Shown piece after piece: positions 60,901 through 64,000 of a DNA stretch of 64,000 nucleotides. Position 1 is the stretch's first letter, and each line of letters begins with the position of its first letter. The notes beneath the pieces are model-generated. The model was not told the DNA's origin and ran no database searches. It worked only from the letters and a program-made list of their open reading frames with translations. A program made the position numbers and the translations under genes. The stretch is from Diplonema papillatum (Eukaryota > Euglenozoa > Diplonemea > Diplonemida > Diplonemidae): the NCBI GenBank assembly GCA_030068145.1, contig JAPJBO010000316.1:62001-126000 (forward strand). Direction: 5' to 3'.

Positions 60901-63601
60901 GTCGTACGTAGACGATATCACGGCCACAGCCGGAGAAGCGAGCCAGTTGCAGACCATCGCGAACAAAACTGTGGTTTTTGCGGCACTGACAGGCTTATGG
61001 ATTTGTCTCGTAAAGTCGCACTCGTTTGGAACGACGCGGAGCCAGCCGGCAGTCGAGATCATGACTTGGCAGGAGGGCGCAGATGCTTTCATACCCCACA
61101 ACCCTCCACGGTTTTATGAACGGACCGACAGTTTTGATTGTCTTGGAGTGATGTTGCACGCGTTAGGACCCGGGCGCCAGCTGTCGAGCAGGATTCAGAA
61201 GCGCAGGGAAGGGGCGATCCTGAACCTGCAACGAGTAAAAAGGATCCCAGTGCCTGCTTCGGCGCGAGAGGAGCTGACATCGATGACGGCGTGCGCGAAG
61301 ACGTTCTATGGGGTGTCAGTCATGCCGTTAAGCAACCGAACGTCCAACACATTGCGCCAGTCAATCATGACGGCGCTGTGGACCGGGCCAAGCCGACGGG
61401 CAGTTGAGATAGTGATGCAAGTGCTACACCACGGGCATCGGGTGGATCCCAGCACAGCGCCGGCTTACCTGCGAGTCAAAGCCTGGGTCAGGCAGATGCA
61501 GAAGTGGCGGTGGGTCAGGACGCTGGCAGAGACGGCCTGGGTGCAAAGAGAGTCCTTGCCAGCTGGGTCTCCGCACGGTCTAATGCAGGGCGCCCTGGAG
61601 CAAGCCGACTGGTTGTGGACGAGTTCGTCGACAATCGGGTACACAAACGAGATCGGGCAGCAGGTCGCTTACCGAGTAAGCGAAGCGACGGAAAAGCAGA
61701 CGGAGATAATGTTGCATGACCTGCGCCAGGCATTGCGACGCCAGCAGATGGCAAAGATGTGTATCCGAAGAGAAGATCTGAGGGGATGTGCACACGGGGT
61801 GGATGGAAGCGTCACTCGCCATCTCCTGGAAGAACCGGACAACAACCTCACAGGGTACCAGCGGGGCATCTTGCGGTCAATAATCGCAGGGGCAGTAGCA
61901 ACGACAGGTCGGACGGGGCGTACTGGGTCATGTCCATACTGTAACAAGGAAGAGAGAGAGACGGTCATGCATTTGTGGTGGGAGTGCGAAGCTTGGAAGG
62001 ATATCCGGAAAGAGCACAGTATGGATAGCGTCAATCGGACAGCATGGCCAAACTGTCTGAGCCTGTGCGGTGTTGCGCCTCTGTACAAACACGGCACAGA
62101 TCCGGCACAGCAGCCAGTACCGCTGGACTATCAACAAGCTTGTCTGTTCGTAGGTAAACTGCAGCGATTCTTCCTGGCAGTGTTGCGCGAAAGGCAGATA
62201 AGGGATGACAGAGAGCAAGAGACATCACGCCATCATCGCCTGTCCTTGTACCCATGGGGATGGAAGACGTCGAAACCGAGGAGAGTCAGCATCCCAGCAA
62301 TTGACGCAAAAATGGTTGGGAAGCAGTGGAAGCACGGCGAAGAATTGTGGAAGGCCGTGCACTGGTGGATGAGTAGGCTGCAGTGGGCGCACATCGGGTC
62401 AGAGCACACCGTGACGTTCATGGAATTAGCCGTCGATTTTGAACTCACAACAGGTGTTCGTCTGCCCGATGTACAAAGCCGACGCATTCAACCTCCAAAA
62501 ACCACAACCAGCAAAACAACCGCTGCCCGGGCTGTTCTCCCTCCCCAGCATGAAGCTTCCGCAGGCCTGTGGGTATACTTCGACGGCGGCTCGAGGCAGA
62601 ACGGAACCGCGTTGGCGGTAGCGGGAGCCGGAGCCGTCGTGTATCGAGATGGTGTGAAGGTAGCGGAGGCCGTCATCCCCTTGGGACGTACCACCAACAA
62701 TGTGGCCGAATACAACGGCCTAATTGCTGGACTACGATTACTCAGGGAGCAGCCGCAGGATGTGGAAGGGCCGGCAAAAGTCAGGGGCGACTCAAAAATT
62801 GTAATCGGTGCAGTGAACGGGACAGCAGTTTGCAAACCCCACCTGCGGCCGTATTATTTGCAAGCGACAGCGGGCATCGGTGGATTGACACCGCGGTTCG
62901 ACCTAGATATTGAGCACGTACCGAGGAAAAGGAATGTCGACGCCGACGCGTTAAGCAACGCGGCAATGGACATGGTCCAGGCAGAGATGGGCGTACAAGA
63001 GCAGACGGTAAGGGCGCAATATGAGGAGTATAAACTCAGCGCTCTGGCAAAGAGCCAATCCCTCCGAGAAGTCACCAGTGCAGTAGCGCGGATTTGTGGC
63101 GTGAAATGGCATCACGGGCGCGTCGCAAATGTCACTAGCGTCACAGCACTGGGCGGAGGGGTCATGCAGGGCATCACGTGCCGAGCCGAGCTCGCCCCGC
63201 GAACGGAAGTGGTGTTGCGGGCGATGAGCCAACGGAGCCCCGACTCGAACGCCACAGCCTCGAACCCGTTTGTTAAGGCGCATGAGCAGTGGGCGGGATG
63301 CGTACAGCCGGAGAGATACTACGAGGCGGCCTGGAAGGAGGCAGCAGAGTGGAGGGGAAGGGGGCAGAAAACGGCTGGCGCACGGCCAACAGTGAAGCGA
63401 ACATCAAATATGATAGCGAAGTGTTCCAAACACGACGCGGCTCGCTGCTCCGTGTGCACAAGAAGGCGCCTCCCCCCGGATACATGTTGCAGCCAGCAGC
63501 ACACGGGACACGAAGCGGGTAGCCATTGTCAAACAAAGCTACAGATCCGGACAGCGCGTGGTCATCACGAGCAGCAAGAAGGAGCGTCAGCTGTGACGTG
63601 A
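57980..63601 (+). CDS. retrotransposon ORF2: OTU protease, APE endonuclease, RT, zinc finger, RNase H, Cys/His tail
   Basis: 1873 codons. Residues about 6-122 match an OTU cysteine protease: PGDGNCQFSAI (Asp11, Cys14), YLARMRRHGTYGDEVTLCAA and LPQHYDSLLL (His116). Residues about 207-455 are an APE-type endonuclease: INVTS (Asn214), LQETR (Glu238), IGDYNCN (Asp366, Asn368), SRIDL (414-418) and a final His (HAP, 445). The RT spans about 780-1090: LIPKPKSTGDPLSQRPISVT, GCRPGHSTEDL, GIAFDFKKCFDSVPINITLR, NGIMQGCAISVVL and YVDD (976-979). A zinc finger (CPYCNKEERETVMHLWWEC) starts near 1318. FMELAVDFELTTGVRLP lies near 1480. RNase H is at about 1528-1660: VYFDGGS (Asp1535), NNVAEYNG (Glu1577), RGDSK (Asp1604) and NVDADALSN. 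The tail holds one Cys/His unit (CSKHDAARCSVCTRRRLPPD, then TCC). All catalytic residues are present. The start was set at the ATG just before the OTU domain. Confidence 0.85.
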   Translation: MCGRLVQVPGDGNCQFSAIATGFGGIDAATLRDRVVASIEASTSRYWDAMAGEELGTYLARMRRHGTYGDEVTLCAAAEVLKANIWILNASRRDVVRRYSSEGADRTVVVTYLPQHYDSLLLPLASMRKLEEATQDSVPIAELCIRQEAARRIERAPMPRGAQESRREQVRPRPQQRTVHRKPAQADRVSTGLPGRTSGIPHQQNDEVVVVTINVTSLDTEKLLVVALLEADVVVLQETRVTKVEKAYMSSLLMAYGWNVHWGEDVAMVEGKDGRMQRKPGGVAVMTRPHLVAQRIPPVEQSVVDSTRLVHVAIALRDGKTALHVFSLYGQSGSSMQVQREREVLLSEVLGIAAGLGQVPTLVIGDYNCNTETSPVLAAACRSGRWADAAAAYAVGRGEEPPCTCWAPNATRGSRIDLCLANVCAAPAICKVFTVAKEDSQFYTHAPMYVTLRQQAFRERHKRAILPAAFPRECPKLSLEKKSELEKFATDAREARRGGASLRQLSQQAEEYLMMVHRDGLAFPTKSYTGRGDEVGSYSRLTTRYQHMSTRGASTRQTRARDELLGHLRMLVQAGQERLSAEVPYPLTRQEERAREAARRRVKKGHIPAAVVDIVMSDDLAELQALQSALSYLEGSQKAAFAAIRRHRKAQWAHKMQEAWAHGKGLVFDYIADRYSSPLTFMRRDDKSLTANATEIDEILRSEEAWGGIFHRYATQEEPCWDRFLRMYDPILPERAVMECAPITAGDMRAVLAKMKKSASAGMHGWRIHELQQLPDPILEGFAQVLNRVEEEGEWPEELMHALVSLIPKPKSTGDPLSQRPISVTPVLYRIWAAIRAKEAQRWMDELAPEGLHGCRPGHSTEDLFWHLAAEIEEAQLTGNPLHGIAFDFKKCFDSVPINITLRLAKKLGFNRKVLRALKAAYRHMKRHFKVNGTVGVGFIPTNGIMQGCAISVVLIGLLISVWMRHVSQEGRPRSYVDDITATAGEASQLQTIANKTVVFAALTGLWICLVKSHSFGTTRSQPAVEIMTWQEGADAFIPHNPPRFYERTDSFDCLGVMLHALGPGRQLSSRIQKRREGAILNLQRVKRIPVPASAREELTSMTACAKTFYGVSVMPLSNRTSNTLRQSIMTALWTGPSRRAVEIVMQVLHHGHRVDPSTAPAYLRVKAWVRQMQKWRWVRTLAETAWVQRESLPAGSPHGLMQGALEQADWLWTSSSTIGYTNEIGQQVAYRVSEATEKQTEIMLHDLRQALRRQQMAKMCIRREDLRGCAHGVDGSVTRHLLEEPDNNLTGYQRGILRSIIAGAVATTGRTGRTGSCPYCNKEERETVMHLWWECEAWKDIRKEHSMDSVNRTAWPNCLSLCGVAPLYKHGTDPAQQPVPLDYQQACLFVGKLQRFFLAVLRERQIRDDREQETSRHHRLSLYPWGWKTSKPRRVSIPAIDAKMVGKQWKHGEELWKAVHWWMSRLQWAHIGSEHTVTFMELAVDFELTTGVRLPDVQSRRIQPPKTTTSKTTAARAVLPPQHEASAGLWVYFDGGSRQNGTALAVAGAGAVVYRDGVKVAEAVIPLGRTTNNVAEYNGLIAGLRLLREQPQDVEGPAKVRGDSKIVIGAVNGTAVCKPHLRPYYLQATAGIGGLTPRFDLDIEHVPRKRNVDADALSNAAMDMVQAEMGVQEQTVRAQYEEYKLSALAKSQSLREVTSAVARICGVKWHHGRVANVTSVTALGGGVMQGITCRAELAPRTEVVLRAMSQRSPDSNATASNPFVKAHEQWAGCVQPERYYEAAWKEAAEWRGRGQKTAGARPTVKRTSNMIAKCSKHDAARCSVCTRRRLPPDTCCSQQHTGHEAGSHCQTKLQIRTARGHHEQQEGASAVT

Positions 63602-63655
63602 GGAAGCCAAAGGCCTGGGCCATACTCCGCAACAGGGGTTACCCATACATGAATT

Positions 63656-63816
<161 letters not shown>

Positions 63817-63863
63817 GACTGGGAGAAAAAGTTTGAACCGATCACAAAATCATCATCAAATAC

Positions 63864-64000
63864 ATGTCTGCACCTCCAAGCGGTGGTCCTGGGCAACGTG
63901 TCCAGTCAAATGAGACACGGCCGACGCAGACCAGCACCGAGGCACCCTGGCAATGGGTGCCGGCTAGCGGCAACAAGAAAACAGCCCCAGCTAAACTGCG
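63864..64000 (+). CDS. ORF1 of the next tandem retrotransposon, cut by the window edge
   Basis: Begins MSAPPSGGPGQR, 49 bases after the (CA)n tract, and stays open to the edge. It shares the first residues with the ORF1 at 55814 but has diverged afterwards (QSNETRPTQTSTEAPW against QKEAARQTQTGDEVPW), so it is a related but different family member. Confidence 0.8.
   Translation, partial: MSAPPSGGPGQRVQSNETRPTQTSTEAPWQWVPASGNKKTAPAKL

Overview
The window is nuclear DNA from a eukaryote, most likely a free-living protist. GC-rich coding exons are split by canonical GT-AG introns of up to several kb. The introns and intergenic DNA are full of retrotransposons, small inverted-repeat elements, satellites and gene fragments. 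Pieces of the large- and small-subunit and 5.8S rRNA genes are scattered through it. The small-subunit pieces carry the general eukaryotic motif GATCAGATACCGTCGTAGTC, which argues against a kinetoplastid or euglenid. I could not place the lineage further.

Layout. 0-1.1 kb: Q/P-rich hypothetical gene with a truncated copy of itself upstream. 1.1-5.2 kb: repeats and broken ankyrin-repeat genes. 5.3-6.1 kb: intronless RRM-like gene. 6.2-11 kb: SINE-like, hAT-like and palindromic repeats plus a large-subunit rRNA fragment. 11.1-12.6 kb: intronless acyl-CoA oxidase-like gene. 13-17.9 kb: repeats, then about six truncated tandem copies of the first exon of an amino-acid transporter. 17.9-27.6 kb: the intact four-exon transporter (503 aa); its second intron is almost wholly a 5.2-kb array of about 22-bp units lying inside a short TA-flanked inverted-repeat element. 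27.6-35.7 kb: repeats, a 130-bp satellite, four chimeric units carrying a small-subunit rRNA fragment, and two truncated copies of the next gene. 35.8-41.0 kb: three-exon Bud32/TP53RK kinase of the KEOPS complex. 42-45.5 kb: nested miniature elements and a 160-bp tandem repeat. 46.0-46.7 kb: PPR protein. 48.6 kb to the right edge: COPB2 (coatomer beta'), of which two exons are seen; intron 1 holds a 5'-truncated non-LTR retrotransposon, and intron 2 holds a head-to-tail array of non-LTR retrotransposons separated by long (CA)n tracts.

The host genes are unrelated housekeeping functions (RNA binding, fatty-acid oxidation, amino-acid transport, tRNA t6A modification, organelle RNA processing, COPI traffic) and do not form a cluster. 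The most unusual content is (1) a complete (CA)n-bounded retrotransposon whose ORF2 runs OTU protease, APE endonuclease, RT, zinc finger, RNase H and a Cys/His-rich tail, standing in tandem with relatives, (2) a miniature element whose interior has grown into a kilobase-scale satellite within an intron, and (3) the recurrent pattern of truncated exon copies lying upstream of the intact gene.
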